DNA from: Chelonoidis abingdonii
Lineage: Eukaryota > Chordata > Testudines > Testudinidae
Reading direction: 5' to 3'
Length of the DNA: 64,000 nt
Assembly: GCF_003597395.2 (NCBI RefSeq)
Contig: NC_133770.1
Coordinates: forward strand, 296,197,774-296,261,773
The notes under the pieces are model-generated. The model did not search any database and was not told the origin of the DNA. It was given only the letters and a program-made list of their open reading frames with translations. The translations under genes and the position numbers were made by a program. This document shows, in pieces, positions 1 to 12,610 of the stretch; positions within the stretch are counted from its first letter, which is position 1; each line of letters opens with the position of its first letter.

Positions 1-1055
1 AAAAATGGATTAGGGCTGTTTGGTTTAATATGCATCTTCAGACTATGCTAATAGAATCATTACATTTACATATAGGGCAGGGAGCTATTTTGCAGGAAAA
101 CATTTAGCCAGAAACCCTGAGTCGACAAGCAATAGCTTTATGGCCATGAGGCAAACCAGAAAGCTGGGTGAACGGGAATACATCTCCCATAACAGAAAGA
201 AAGCTGCAGAAAGCTCGACTCCGAAGGCTTTCTGCTCAGGGGCAAGGATGACACTTCCAACTGCAGCAAGATGGACCTGCAGTTATAACGCTCCATAAGA
301 GGGGGCTCATTTGTAGCCATCAAGACAGCAATGGGAGAGTGAACTGGATTCTATTCTGACTCCTGTATCAGCAGCTGAATTCTTAAATACATTCAAGTCG
401 CAATTCTGCCCACTGCTACACCCAAAAACAATAGGCTTTGCAAACATGTAACTGGTGACAGAATTTGAAGACAGTAAGATTGTACAGGTCTATCTGACAT
501 CATAATCTGCCCTATCAAAATCCTTGGGCTATCTCTTCATTGCAGAGCTAACAAATCATCGACAGTCGAATTACCTCAAGTTAGGCCAAGCTCAAGTGAG
601 AGCAGTTGCACTGCGCGACACCACTGAAGTTACACAGAGAGGTTGTGTTAGCAGCTGAGGAGTTGTGCTGACTCGAACTACAGCCTACACCTCAATGGAC
701 CGGCTATCTTGAGTTCATCCACTGCTACACACTCAAGTTAAAGGGTTTTGTGTGTGGATGGAACTTGTATTAGGGGCAACAGCTAACTCTGTGGTGAAGA
801 TACACCCTTTGAAGAACCCAATTTAACTCTCAGATCCCAAGATGAGTTTTGCAGGACAAATACAGGGGCAGGAGAGTGGGTGGCTCATTCCTACCTACTT
901 AACCTGGCATAGTTCAATAACTATCTTATCTATGTAGGTTTCTATACTGCCATCGATCACCATGGCATTTGTGCACCTACTACATAAAACCAATAGCAAT
1001 AGCAAGGTCCCTAGCAACTTCATGAGCCTCTGGTATATCTCCCTTTTCGATGTCG
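1..1055. other. Unannotated non-coding sequence
   Basis: No ORF with family resemblance, no RNA gene and no clear repeat signature. Short open frames have no recognisable domain. Confidence 0.6.
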
Positions 1056-1059
1056 AAAA

Positions 1060-1650
1060 CTCTGTTCAGGGTAAGGAGCTGGGGGGAATGGCAGGGAGTG
1101 TTCATGTTTTGTGCATCATTGATAGCGGAGAGGCTTTTTGAAAGAGGAAGCGCTTGCAGTGTTTCCTATGGCTGGACAGACTCTGGATTCTCCTGATCTC
1201 CTCTAGAAGATTGTTCCAAAGCTGGATTCCCTCAACTGACAATACTCTGCTCAGCTATCACATGCTTCATGCTGGGCTCAGCAATCTGCACTGCCCCAAA
1301 GGAGAACAGCAGTTACTGTAGTTCATAGATCAAAATTCAATCTTTGATGTAGTTGGGGCTTGATCCATTAATTGCTCCAAAGATTAGGACCAAGGCCTTA
1401 AACTAGCAACAAAAGCTGATTGGGAGGCAGTGGAGGGATTTGAGCATGGGCCAGGTATGCTCATGGCAATCTGAGCCAACAGGAAGGCGAGAAGCCACAT
1501 TCTGTACCATCTGGAGCCTGTGAATCGTCTGCACATTCAGCCTCAGAGACAAGTTACAGTAATTCAGCCTGGAGGTGACGAATGCCAGGATCACTGTGGG
1601 CAGGTCTTCATCTGGGAGTTTCCTAGCACACTGGAGGTAAAAAGGCATTT
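1060..1650 (-). mobile_element. L2-type LINE, reverse-transcriptase C-terminal part
   Basis: The minus-strand translation of 1403-1648 gives VTSRLNYCNLSLRLN, IHRLQMVQNVASRL and HEHTWPMLKSLHCLPISF, the L2 signature (SRLDYCN, LQ-VQN-AAR, LHWLP). Continuing to about 1180 in other frames I read INGSSPNYIKD, the next conserved block. Multiple frameshifts; not functional. Upstream RT blocks of what looks like the same element lie at 3030-3330. Confidence 0.75.
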
Positions 1651-1674
1651 TGGGAAACAGATGCTACCTTGTCA

Positions 1675-1866
1675 TCCAAGCTTAGTGAGTGTCCCTAGCC
1701 TCTGTTTGCCAGACGCTGGGAATGAGTGACAGGGGATGGATCACTTGATGATTCCCTGTTCTATTCATTCCCTCTGGGTCACCTGGCATTGGCTGCTGTC
1801 AGAAGACATGATACGGGGCTAGATGGACCTTTGGTCTGACCCAGTATGGCCGTTCTTATGTTCTTA
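1675..1866 (+). mobile_element. CR1-like LINE 3' tail
   Basis: Contains ATGGACCTTTGGTCTGACC and ends GTTCTTATGTTCTTATG, the short tandem 3' terminus of chelonian CR1-group LINEs. 5' truncated, inserted within the older L2. Confidence 0.75.
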
Positions 1867-2460
1867 TGAGTCACAGAATCATAGAATATTAGGGTTGGAA
1901 GAGATCTCAGGAGGTCATCTAGTCCAATCCCCTGCTCATAGCAGGACCAACACCAACTAAATCATCCCAACCAGGGATTTGTCAAGACAGGCCTTAAAAA
2001 CCTCTAAGAATGGAGATTCCACCACCTCCTTAGGTAACCCATTCCAGTGCTTCACCACCCTCCTAGTGAAATAGTGTTTCCTAATATCCAACCTAGACCT
2101 CCCCCACTGCAACTTGAGACCATTGCTTCTTGTTCTGTCATCTGCCACCACTGAGAACAGCCTAGCTCCATCCTCTTTGGAACCCCCCTTCAGGTAGTTG
2201 AAGGCTGCTATCAAATCCCCCTCACTCTTCTCTTCTGCAGACTAAATAAGCCCAGTTCCCTCAGCCTCTCCTCATAAGTCATGTGCCCCAGCCCCCTAAT
2301 CATTTTTGTTGCCCTCTGCTGGACTCTCTCCAATTTGTCCACATCCTGGATTCTTCCATCCTAAGTGCAGGACTCTGCACTTGTCCTTGTTGAACCTCAT
2401 CAGATTTCTTCTGGCCCAATCCTCCAGGCAGGACACCAAGGCTTTGACTATTTTGATGAA
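1867..2460 (-). mobile_element. CR1 LINE 3' part, internally deleted
   Basis: Starts at the inverted CR1 terminus (AATCATAGAATATTAGGG). The minus-strand frame 2214-1957 encodes [36 protein letters not shown] and a following EVVESP block, the conserved CR1 C-terminus. Past 2340 the sequence jumps to an upstream CR1 segment ([12 protein letters not shown] near 2400), so an internal deletion is likely. Confidence 0.8.
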
Positions 2461-2689
2461 TGGGGGATGTGAGCCTTCGATGGGAGGTGGGGACAATGTC
2501 ATGGCCAACTCATCAATGTATTTCCCCTTTCCAACCAGTATCACTGCAGTCATGCCTGTGTTCCGCTCGCTCGTCATTCTGCAGGCATTCTGATGTTCTA
2601 ACTAACTGTGGTGGTGGTTGCATCAGTTGAGATAGATAGTAAATGTCATTAGCATCTTGCTGGCAGCTGAGCCCAGGGCATCTCACTAC

Positions 2690-2980
2690 CTCTCCCAATG
2701 GTCTTTCCCTCTCTTGGCATTGACACCTCCTCATCAATTATTGGGAGTGGACCACATTGAATTGGTCCTGTCAACACTGGCTCTCCACTTGTAACTCTCT
2801 TCTCTTCATGTGTCTGTATATTTATGCCTGCATCTGTAATTGTCACTCCATGCATTTGAAGAAATGGGTTTTTTATCCACGAAAGCTTATGCCCAAATAA
2901 ATCCGTTAGTCTTTAAGGTGCCATCGGACTTCCTGTTGTTTTCGTGGATACAAACTAACACAACTACCCCTCTGACAGTG
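2690..2980 (-). mobile_element. Penelope-like terminal fragment (single, not foldback)
   Basis: Ends with ACTAACACAACTACCCCTCT, the reverse complement of the GGTAGCCGTGTTAGTCTG terminus seen at 19007. At 2856-2892 it holds a decayed hammerhead-like core: TTGAAGA (C3 lost), a weak ATGGGT/ATCCAC stem, GAAA and GC-TTAT-GC followed by CC. It includes recognisable chelonian repeat text (TTGACACCTCCTCATCAATT). It sits within the split L2 and CR1 cluster. Confidence 0.65.
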
Positions 2981-3029
2981 GTCTTACGTTGATAATAAAG
3001 AAAAGTGGGTATAGGAAGGATCCCAGCAG

Positions 3030-3330
3030 GGGAGCACCACTGGAGAGGAAGGGCAGTTACCTAGCGCCACTCAAGGGTTGTGCCGGAAAGGAATAAGCGC
3101 CACTCTACTGCTGGGCCTTCTACTCCTGCCGTGTCATGTAAGTGCTTTAGCAACACACTGTGGTCTACTGTGCCAAAGGCTGCAGAGAAGCCCAGCAGTA
3201 CAAGCTTGGAGTTGTCTGTGTTCATGACCACAAAGATGTCATTGTTTTAGTGCTGCTAGAGCCATCTCTGTTCAGATCCCTGGTCTGAACCTTAATTGTG
3301 AGGCATTGAGGATGCTGGCTGACGTCTCAT
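3030..3330 (-). mobile_element. L2-type LINE, reverse-transcriptase central block
   Basis: On the minus strand 3209-3140 reads LLGFSAAFGTVDHSVLLKHL, matching the L2 RT motif LDFSAAFDTVDH. Same strand as 1060-1650 and in the order expected of one L2 split by younger insertions. Confidence 0.7.
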
Positions 3331-6300
3331 ATGTTTGAAGAGAGATATTACTTTGGAAACTAACAAAACCTACCAGCAGCGACAGGATCTAGAATAGTCT
3401 TGACCTATATTTGATCTGTGAAATCATATTGCTTAGTGTGTTGTCTTGGAAGTTAAATGTCTCTTTTATCATCTCTCTCTCATCATCTCCATTCCTCCTC
3501 CTTTACCCCGCATTTCATCCATTGCTAACTATGAATAACTCATTATTGTGTAGTGGGAGTGCAAATCATCCTTCCCTTACTCAACTATTTGCATAATGCA
3601 CTTTTAGTGGATGAGACGAAATGAGACAACAGGGGGCGAGAAACAGACAGGCCTGGCTTTAGTCTGGAATGAGCCAATAAGACCAACCAGCAAAGCTATG
3701 AAGTATCCAAAAACCCTATTCTCCCCTCCTCCTCATAGCTTTAAGACTCGTTTTGTCTCTAGAGGTTTTAAAAACAAATGGTTCTGTTTTCTTGCCCTTA
3801 CATCAAACAGAACAAACTCATCAATTTAGCGTCTTCATGTTTATTTTTTAAATCCAAAGCAAAATATTTCTACAGCTAGAAATGCGAACAAAGTTACAAG
3901 TCACATTAATGATCATAAAAGAAAAACAAATACAAAGCTACACTATCTCGCATGTGGTCAGGTTTTCATAGGTGTTGTAATTTCAACAAATATGTTGTGC
4001 TCAGGGAAATGAGGAACTCTGCTGGCTAGAACCAGGCAAAATAATATGCATGCTTCCACTCCAGTGTAAGTTTGTGCCTATGCATCTCTCTCCTGGCCAG
4101 CAACACTACTTACTATTCCAGGCCCCAGATAAAAATGAAGTAAAGCTGTGTTGTGTGTATTTTTTAATTCTTTCGACAAAAGCAGGAGCAGGTACAAGAA
4201 AGAATTTCTGTTAGGTTTTTAATAAAAGTAAAGAGCTAAACAGAGATCAATGTTTGTGGCAAAGAACACAGAATAATACTCAGGTGAAACCATTCGACAC
4301 TTAACAAACCCTATTATAGCATTGCCAAATTTGATTTAATTGTGTGACAGATTTGGAAAGCCATTCAGGCTTCAAGATTAATTATGAAAAAATAGAAGCT
4401 TTATCCATTTCTAGTCCTATAATTAAGGAGCAGTTCCACTCTGCAAAGCAATTCCAAAACGTGCTCAATTTTTTAGAGAGAGAATTGTTTATCCCCCTAA
4501 TTTCATGAGCCAGCTCCTCTGATCACAATCTAACTTTCTCTTGTATGGTTCCCTTATAATTAGACAACAAACTAAATGACCTGATTTACTTATAAATAAC
4601 TCTCTAACCTACAAGCCGCTCTCCCTTTCCCCTTGTTTTGGTTGTTTCCTTTCCTCTCTCATCCCAGGTCATTACCTGCCTAATTTAGTTTATAAACTCT
4701 TCAGGGCTGGCATTTTGCCTTTGATATTGATGGGCACATCTAGAGCAATCATCATCGTAGCAAGCCAAGCATTTTTTTCCTACAGCATTATATACACGAC
4801 AGTGGGTGTACATGGCATCGAGCTATGTTAGAGCCTCAGCAAAGAAATTAAGAGACGGGGGAGATCAGTTCATCCACCTACCCCTGTCAGTACCACGCTG
4901 TTCTCTTGTTTTTTCCTAATATTTTGTCCAAGCTAGTCATGTACCATCAAAGTAATGGTGCTTCCATCATGTTCTTTAGGAAACTTCTCCAGTCTAACAG
5001 CCATTTCTCTTAAGTAGGCTTTCCTGATGTTCAGCCTCAGCTATTCTTTTACTCAGTTTTATCCCATTTCTCCTTGCTATAACCCTCTTTCCTATCCCAC
5101 CCTAATGCATTCCTTTGAAACCTAGGGCTTTGCATCCTTTGAATATTTGCTCCCCCACCATGACCTCCCCACTTTGTCCAGTCCCTATACGTTTTGTTCT
5201 ATCTACTGAAACACACATAACAAACAATGGCCCTATGACCAAAGCTTTCAGCGAGCAATGACCTTTGCCAACTGGCAGGACAACTGAGCTACTCTGTGAA
5301 TTATCTGACGTGTCAACCAGGAGGTGGCAAGAATAAGAGACGAAAGTTACTCCGGAGACAGAGGGAGGATCAGGGAGAAGAGAACTGGCTGAAGACGGGG
5401 TTTGAGAGCAGCGCTCCTCAGATTTCATTAACTAGGAAGAAAAGAAAAAGCACTAGCTGAAGGAAAGAGAAATACCAAACAGCACTAATGGGCCGAGAGC
5501 CAGTGAGCAATCAATGGCTGCACTGAAGTGGAGAGCAATGCAATCCAATATAACTAGTTTATATAGCGTCTGACATACAAACTACCAAAAAGCTTCTCCG
5601 AGTTAATTTCCCCCTTCCCTCTGCTATTATTTATGGAGGCAAGGGCAGAGGAGAAGAGAGACACTTTCAGATGGTATTTGAAAGAAGATGCCGAACCAGT
5701 GAGGCAGGGAGATACAGAAAGGCTGTTCCAGCAAACATGCACTGCAGAGGAGAAGTTCCTGGACCAACCGTGGCAGGATACCGTGATGGGACAGAAAGAA
5801 GGTCGCTACTGGATGAGTGGATGGAGATTCTCAGGGCAAACTAGGGGAAGTCCTGTTCCATGGCTCCTTCCCTTGCACACAGTGCCTTTACTGGGGGAAG
5901 TTCGGAGGGGGAGAGATATTTGTCTGTCATCTTATGATGACCTTTACCAGCAGAATAGGTTTTTAAGAAGTATGAGGACTGCCATATAGTTCAGGCTGAA
6001 AAATGTCTCCTTCCATAAAAGAAGCTACGGTGACCAGTCACAATACGTGTGCCCCCAACTCTGCAAGTCATTCCACTGGGTGAAGTCCCATTCAAGTCAA
6101 TGAGGTCCCACCATGCAGCAGACTGCAGGCCTGGAGCCTGCAACAGCTGCATATATATAAAATGCAGCAAGTGCATTAATAAGGAAGCAAGCTTGAGCAC
6201 CGATCCAGGAAATGAAAAGGTTCCTACGCAAGGTTGCACTGCACATAGCTCATATTAAGTTAGATAATTAGGGCTATTATTTTTCAGTGCCCAACTTGAG

Positions 6301-8345
6301 ATAGCTGGTGTCCAATTTGCAAAGGTGCTGAGCACTCAGAGCTCCTCCTGTAGTCAAAGGGAGCTATGGAAAAATCAGATCTGTTATCTCAGGTTAGACT
6401 CCCAAAAACTGAGTGCCTGATTCTGTGAGGTGCTGCACGTCCTCAGGCAGGGCTGGTTTCAGTGGGAGCTAAGGACAGTTAGCACTTTGCAGGATCAGGC
6501 ATTTAATGGTCTACCCAGTAGTCTACATTATTACTTATATTCACATAGCCAGGTAAGCCTGGCGACTGGAACCTCAAATTACGTTTCCCTGACTATTTTG
6601 TGTGACACGCAAATATTCAGCCTCAATGCTGCATTACCATTATACACACACATTCACACACTCCCTGTTTTAGTTTAAGAGGCAGAAAGAGAATAAAAAC
6701 AATCCCCCCTTCCCTAGCGGGCACTCTGGAGCTGTTTGGAACATCCCAGAAGATTTTTAAATTCAATCCTGTCCACAAACAAAGCCTGCAGCTGCAGGTT
6801 CCTGTTTGGCAAGGGAGGTTTTTTGTTCACCTTTGTTAACTTAGCTGTGGCTGATACACGATGCTGGTTTTATCGTAAAAATGCCTAGAGCTTGACAACA
6901 GGTTTGTTCTAAATGATGGAAAGAAAACAATTCTTTAATGCCATAGGCAACAACTTAACTAAAAAGCCTAACAGGCTTTTAAAATTATTTTCACCCTCCC
7001 CTGTCCCAGGCTATAATTTACCAAGCAACTCCTCCTCACTGAGAACTAGTCACATGTGAAGATTATTCTGTGTTCGTACAATGCCAGATACAAAGATGCC
7101 CAGATCCCATCTGGTTGCAACCCCATAGAAACAATAATAATTTTAAACCTCAGCCCATTTGGGGCGGGGGTTGGAAGTGGACTATCGAACAGTTGGTATA
7201 CAAATAACAAATGGGCAAAGTAAATTTCTTCCTAATTCAAACAGTTCATGAACTCCGCCCAACCTTCCTAAAGAACTCGCTTCCACCCTGGATAGTTTTA
7301 ATCCCAAAGCACGAGCTGGGGCAGTTATGCGCAAATACAAATAGCAGCTGTCATGGAGATGAATTTGCAACACCCCTCTGAAAAATAACCATCACTCACT
7401 GATTCACTACTTCTAGCTGCAAATAGTGCTTGTCTCTCTCACTAACAGCTACCATTTCATCACCCAGCCTTTTCATTAAGTCACCTGACTTTTTTAAAGC
7501 TATTTTCTCACTACAGAATAGAGCCCGTTGAAAGGTGAAATTAGGAACATTCCATCAAAACGCCTCAATTTGCATTGAAATTTTCAAATAAAAAAAAAAA
7601 GCAATTACTAAAGGAAAGGTTGGATTTACCTTCCTTTAAAATGGGATTAGAATCTCTTATTACATCACAGCTTTCCTGTCTTGTTAGATGCTAATGGGAA
7701 ATATTCTTTGGGTTCTGGTTACCATTTGTGTGGGACCTTCAAATATGGTTTACGATCTCTTGGCTCCTCTGCTGTGATCTGCAACCACCATTAAATTCTA
7801 TGCTAGAACTGCACTAAGACATGCAACCATGAGATCCACAACTCAACACCCTGACTACATCACTATCTCACCCCGATTTATCTCCTGTAGGACAGTAAAC
7901 TCAAAAAGAGAAGGAAGATTCTTGTTTCATTTCTGTAGTGATCTCAGTTTTGCAGGCAACCAGGTTCATGGGCTCCTACCCATTCAGCTACTAATCAATT
8001 CAGCCTTTCACATCCCTAAAGCAAACCAAAACCTCTCCTTTCCACACTCATTAACGGGGGTGTCTAAGGGATCAGACCCTCTTACAGAAATCCTCACAAG
8101 TGTTTAATGCACCAGCTGAAAGGAACGCTGGCTACCCTCCGAAGCTTGCTCAGAGACCTGTCCTTGCCTAAGGGAAGCCTCCAAAGCACATGATAGCCAA
8201 AGATTATGGAGGAGGAAAAACTGAGCCTGGGTACGCAGATAGATCAAAATATGCTCATCTATGCTGAGAACTGTCTGCTCCACACAGCACTGCTAATAAC
8301 ATCTCTCCTGCCACATGCCAGGGTCATGTGCAACTCACAAGAAGC

Positions 8346-8440
8346 TTCATAGATTTTAAGGCAGCATTCAGATTATCTTCTCTGCCCTCCTCCTGCGTAC
8401 CACAGGCCAGAGAATTTCACATGGTAATGCCCACCATTGA
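8346..8440 (-). mobile_element. Old CR1-family fragment
   Basis: Carries the pattern TTCATAGATTTTAAGGC ... CAGAGAATTTCACATGGTAA seen in inverted CR1-group 3' regions. Diverged. Confidence 0.4.
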
Positions 8441-8805
8441 GAAAATTATGAGTTAGGTCACCGTACATCAACTGTAGCTTTAAGACCCAGAAGACAGGAT
8501 TCCACACCAGGCAATGGAAAAACCTGGACTTTTTATTTTATTTTATTTTTAAACCCTGAATATGTAGTCCAATTCCAACACCCCAAAATACAAACACATT
8601 AAAAAGCGATTTACATAGGGTGAATTCCTCCCCCTCAATCCCAAGTATCCAGACTTGGAGAAAGCAGGGGAGGGGTGGGGAAATGGGGGAAAGGTTCCGG
8701 TGCCTACCAAGCATAGACACCACAGCAAGTCCATAGTGGAGTAGTAGACCGCGGCACAGCAGGAGAAGGCTGGGGAAGGGACATGTTTTTACAGAGTCTG
8801 ATGTT

Positions 8806-8905
8806 TTCAAGGCCACAAGAAACCATTACAGTCTGGCTCCACCACTTGCATAGCACAGGCCACAGCATTTCACCCAGTGATTCCAGCACTGACCCACAAA
8901 GTTTG
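8806..8905 (-). mobile_element. Old CR1-family fragment
   Basis: Contains CACAGCATTTCACCCAGTG, shared with 12490-12610 (GTATTTCACCCAGTGATTCC). Diverged. Confidence 0.4.
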
Positions 8906-9299
8906 GGTGAGTTTGACTTGATCTTTTAGAAAAAGACATCCAAGGTTTGCTCTTAGCAATCACAGCTTTCAATTGTCCTGTATGCCCTGCCATTCATCAG
9001 AACAAATGCTCCCTTCCCCCAGCACCCATCTTTTCCCCCAGACAGGGATATATAACAAGAGAAGCGTCTCTCAAAGCTAATAGATGACTTCAGGAAAATC
9101 AGAAGCCTGCTGAAGAAGAAGAATGTCCAAGTGATCTTCTCTGAGATCCTTCCTCTCCCAGGAGCAAAGGGAGACAGAAGCTTCTTGTAGTGAACCGCCG
9201 GCTAAGTAAGTGGTGTAAGGCAGAGGGTGTGGGTTTTGTGAAACATTGGTCCACTTTCTATCCGGAAAGAGGGCTACATGGTTTGGAGTGGTTCCCCTT

Positions 9300-9890
9300 C
9301 TACTGAGGGGGAGGCAATCTCCTCACGGGAAGGAGGCCTAGAGCAATCAGGAGGGTGTTAAACTAATAACAAAAGCAGAGGGTAAAAAGAAGGAACAAAA
9401 GAGAACTTATTTATAACATACAAAAATCAAGATTTTGAGGAAAAAGCTAATCAACAAACCAAAAGTCACAAAGAGAAGTAATTCTTTCATTGCCTGTACA
9501 TCACTGCTAGGAGCCTGGGTAATAAACAAGAAGAATTGGAATTAATCATCTATGAGCATCAGTTCAATCTAGTTGGTATTACTGGAATGTGGTGGGGTGG
9601 GGTGAATGAATGGAATGTTACAATCAATGGTTACAACCTATTCAGGAAGGACTGAGCTGGCAAAAGGGGAGGGGGAGTGGCACTCTATGTCAAATATGGC
9701 ATTACCTGTTTCCAAGTCACTAATAACACAGCAGAAAATTATCTTGAATGCTTTATGGATCATTCTCCTAGCAGACAAAGCACAAGATGGGATACTAATT
9801 GATGTCTGCTACAGACCAACGAATCACACCAGCGAATGGGATGACCAGCTCCTTTACATTTTACTTCCAATGCTGCAGAGATAATCTCAT
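9300..9890 (+). mobile_element. CR1-type LINE endonuclease region, decayed
   Basis: The plus-strand translation gives SLGNKQEELELIIYEHQFNL, then a block like ITETWW (GITGMWWGG), INGYNLFRKD, GKRGGGVALYVK and GILIDVCYRPTNHTSEWDD. These are ordered blocks of the apurinic-like endonuclease of CR1 ORF2. Frameshifts and stops separate them, and no reverse transcriptase follows. Confidence 0.75.
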
Positions 9891-9989
9891 TCAGCACACT
9901 GAGGCAGACACATCTGTGCTCTCCTGCACCCTCTGCTGCTGCCTCAACAGCAGTTACACTACTTTCCACAGTTGAAGCATCAAAGCTTA

Positions 9990-10283
9990 GGGCTGGTCTA
10001 CACTACAGGGGAAAATCGATCTCAGATACGCAACTTCAGCTACGTGAATAACGTAGCCGAAGTCGAAGTATCTAAGATCGAATTACTCATCGTCCTCACG
10101 GCACAGGATCGATGTCCGCGGCTCCCCATGTCGACTCCGCAACTCTGTTCGGGTTGGTGGAGTTCCAGAATCAATATAAGCACGTTCAGGGATCGATATA
10201 TCACGTCTAGATGAGACGCGATATATCGATCCCCGAGCAATCGATTGCTACCCGCCGATATGGCGGGTAGTGAAGACATAGCC
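9990..10283. mobile_element. Complete Harbinger-type MITE
   Basis: 294 bp with terminal inverted repeats GGGCTGGTCTACACTAC and, in complement, GGCTATGTCTTCACTAC, flanked by TTA on both sides (9987-9989 and 10284-10286). No coding capacity. Its termini share GTCTACACTA with the autonomous-type element at 49963. Confidence 0.85.
10189..10234. repeat. Internal perfect hairpin of the MITE
   Basis: Arms GGATCGATATATC and GATATATCGATCC around a loop that itself contains TCTAG. This would form a strong cruciform in DNA or hairpin in RNA. Confidence 0.7.
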
Positions 10284-10289
10284 TTATAC

Positions 10290-11295
10290 TCAAACAAGGA
10301 AGTTTTTAAGCCACATTAATGTTGAGCTCTGCCAGAAACAGCGGGAAGTCTAAAATAACGTTACGCAAATGAGAAAGCGAGACATCCAAGCTGGTGAGGA
10401 ACTACACAGCATTTTCCAGTTTCCAGATGGTTATTTCAAAGAATGAAGAGAGAAAATATTTTAAAAAGAGATACAATTTAGATAGCTCATAGCAGCATCT
10501 TCTTAAAGACCAGAGAGAATTAGAACAGTGAAGAGAGGTCCTACCAAACTGGAAATTCAAGTCCATTGAATCAACTTTACATACAAGGTTCGCTCTTCGG
10601 GCATTTTTGTTAGAAATGGTCCCACGCTATTCCCGGGGGCGGGGTGGTGCTCATTTTATTTAATTGCAATTATGCATGTTTAAAACACAGGGAAGCACAT
10701 CGCAGGAACTAGGCACAGCAGAGGGAAACCAGCAACACAAAATTCGGCCATTTGGTGGCATCACATTTTTAATTAAAAATATCCCAAGTAATATTGTCAA
10801 GAATGCAATATTGGCAAGCACCAACATGCGCCCAAAGATCCTACAGTGCTTTTGAAATACTGTCTAGGGAACAAGTCCCATGAAGAATGGGGATACAGTG
10901 GCCACGAATGATCACGCGGTTAAAACTGCGAGTAAGGAAGTTTGGGTTCTGCCACAGGGCTGTTATATGATTTGGGGCAAGAAACCTTTTCACTCCTTAG
11001 TTGTTTGATTCTGATACTATCTCACTAGCAGTGAATGTTAGTGGCTTAATACACACACACACACATATAAAGATCAGAGGATCTTAATAAAAAGATGACG
11101 TCCCCTCATGACAAGCACTAACACGGAACACATTGCAATGAAGTCTGATGCAGAGCACAGCTGTTCTCTCTAATTTTTCATTTACTTTAGCACGCTCTAG
11201 GAGAGGGCAATATTTTGAGCACAGGGCAGTAAAACATGAACTCTGATCCAGCCTGCTTCAGTCTAAAAGACGAAAGAGCAGCCATTACACAACCT
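10290..11295. other. Unannotated non-coding sequence
   Basis: Nothing recognised except a short CA microsatellite at 11051-11064. Confidence 0.55.
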
Positions 11296-11299
11296 AAAG

Positions 11300-11705
11300 A
11301 AAAACATAAGAATATAAGAACATAAAAATGGCCACACTGGGTCAGACCAACGGTCCATCTAGCCCAGTATCCTGTCTCTGACAGTGGCCAATGCCAAATG
11401 CCCAAGAGGGAATGAACAGAACAGGTAATCAAGTGATCCATCCCCTGTCGCCCATTCCCAGCTCCTGGCAAACAGAGTCTAGGGACACCATCCCTGCCCA
11501 TCCTGGCTAATAGCCACTGATGGACCTATCCTGCATGAGTTTATCTAGGTCTTTTTTGAACCCTGTTATAGTCTTGGCCTTCACAACATCCTCTGGCAAA
11601 GAGTTCCAGAGGATGACTGTGTGTTGTATGAAGAAATACTTCCTTTTGTTTGTTTTAAACCTGCTGCCTATTCATTTCATTAGATGAGTCCTAGTTCTTG
11701 TATCG
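11300..11705 (-). mobile_element. CR1-like LINE 3' part
   Basis: Begins with the inverted terminus (ATAAGAACATAAAAATGGCC) followed by GGGTCAGACCAACGGTCCAT, and extends about 400 bp through text typical of chelonian CR1-group 3' regions. Same family as the tail at 1675-1866, opposite strand. Confidence 0.72.
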
Positions 11706-12489
11706 TTCTGTCAGCAACATATCAAAGTTAAGAAGAAAACAACCCCTGAAGTCTATCAGCAGGGTAAGCATCACACATGCAGCTGTGTGGAAAAAAGCTA
11801 CAAATCCCACTGCAAAGCCATCTGACACTCGTCTGTCTTTATCAGAGGTCATTTTGTGTCAGTCCCAGGTTGGGCACGGTCACCAGTATGGCGAGCTAAA
11901 CCCAGCTGAATTAGGTAGGAGTCAAAGGAACACCATCAACTCAAATGCAGATATATTTAGAATCCCTGCACCACGAGACATCTGTCTATATTTTGAATCT
12001 TTAGTTTTGCTCTGAAGGCTGTTTTCAGCAGGTAAACCTCCCAGCAGGGGTTGTCGAGACGCAGTCTCAAACCATAGGGACATGCTGCTCCCGAGGGCCA
12101 TGCTAAATCCAGGCTGCTGCCCCCTGCAAGGGGCAGAAGCAAATCCATGGATGATAAGACCCTCAGCCTTTGAGCAACTCCCCTCCCACCCCCGAACAAC
12201 CTCCCACGAGTTCCACTATGCTTTCCTCATGTCCTTGACCCCCTGAGTGGGTGGCTGAACCTTGAACACGGCTTCCACCGCAATGCACGGAGCAGACAGG
12301 CACAGTGGGAGCAGCAAGTATCAGAATGTGCTCAGATACCATGGAAACGGGCACAGAACAGGATGTGTAAACAAGCCCTCTCAGGGCACACGCTATTACA
12401 CACAACTGCAGTCTATGCAGCGGGTTGTCACGTTTAACATCACATCAGCTGAGTGTAGGTAAACCACGACCCAATCCCAGGTGACATGA

Positions 12490-12610
12490 TGCATAGAATG
12501 TAAAGTCAGACGGGACCATTCCAATCACCTAGTCCGACCCCCTGTATAACGCAGACCAGGGTATTTCACCCAGTGATTCCTGCATCAAGCCCGTAATGTC
12601 TGGTCAAGCT
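12490..12610 (-). mobile_element. Old CR1-family fragment
   Basis: AGAATGTAAAGTCAGACGGG ... CACCTAGTCCGACCCCCTG resembles the inverted CR1-group 3' end. Diverged. Confidence 0.5.

Larger units (their letters stand above)
3335..9295. other. Non-coding stretch with faint repeat fragments
   Basis: No exon-like or conserved coding sequence seen. A 118-codon frame at 5633-5989 is low-information, without a recognisable domain or splice context. Old palindromic repeat text appears at about 6290-6420, and two CR1-family remnants at 8346-8440 and 8806-8905. Confidence 0.55.

Noticed and set aside
5633..5989. 118-codon frame with acidic and basic residues
   Set aside because: No recognisable domain and no splice context; likely chance or old repeat.
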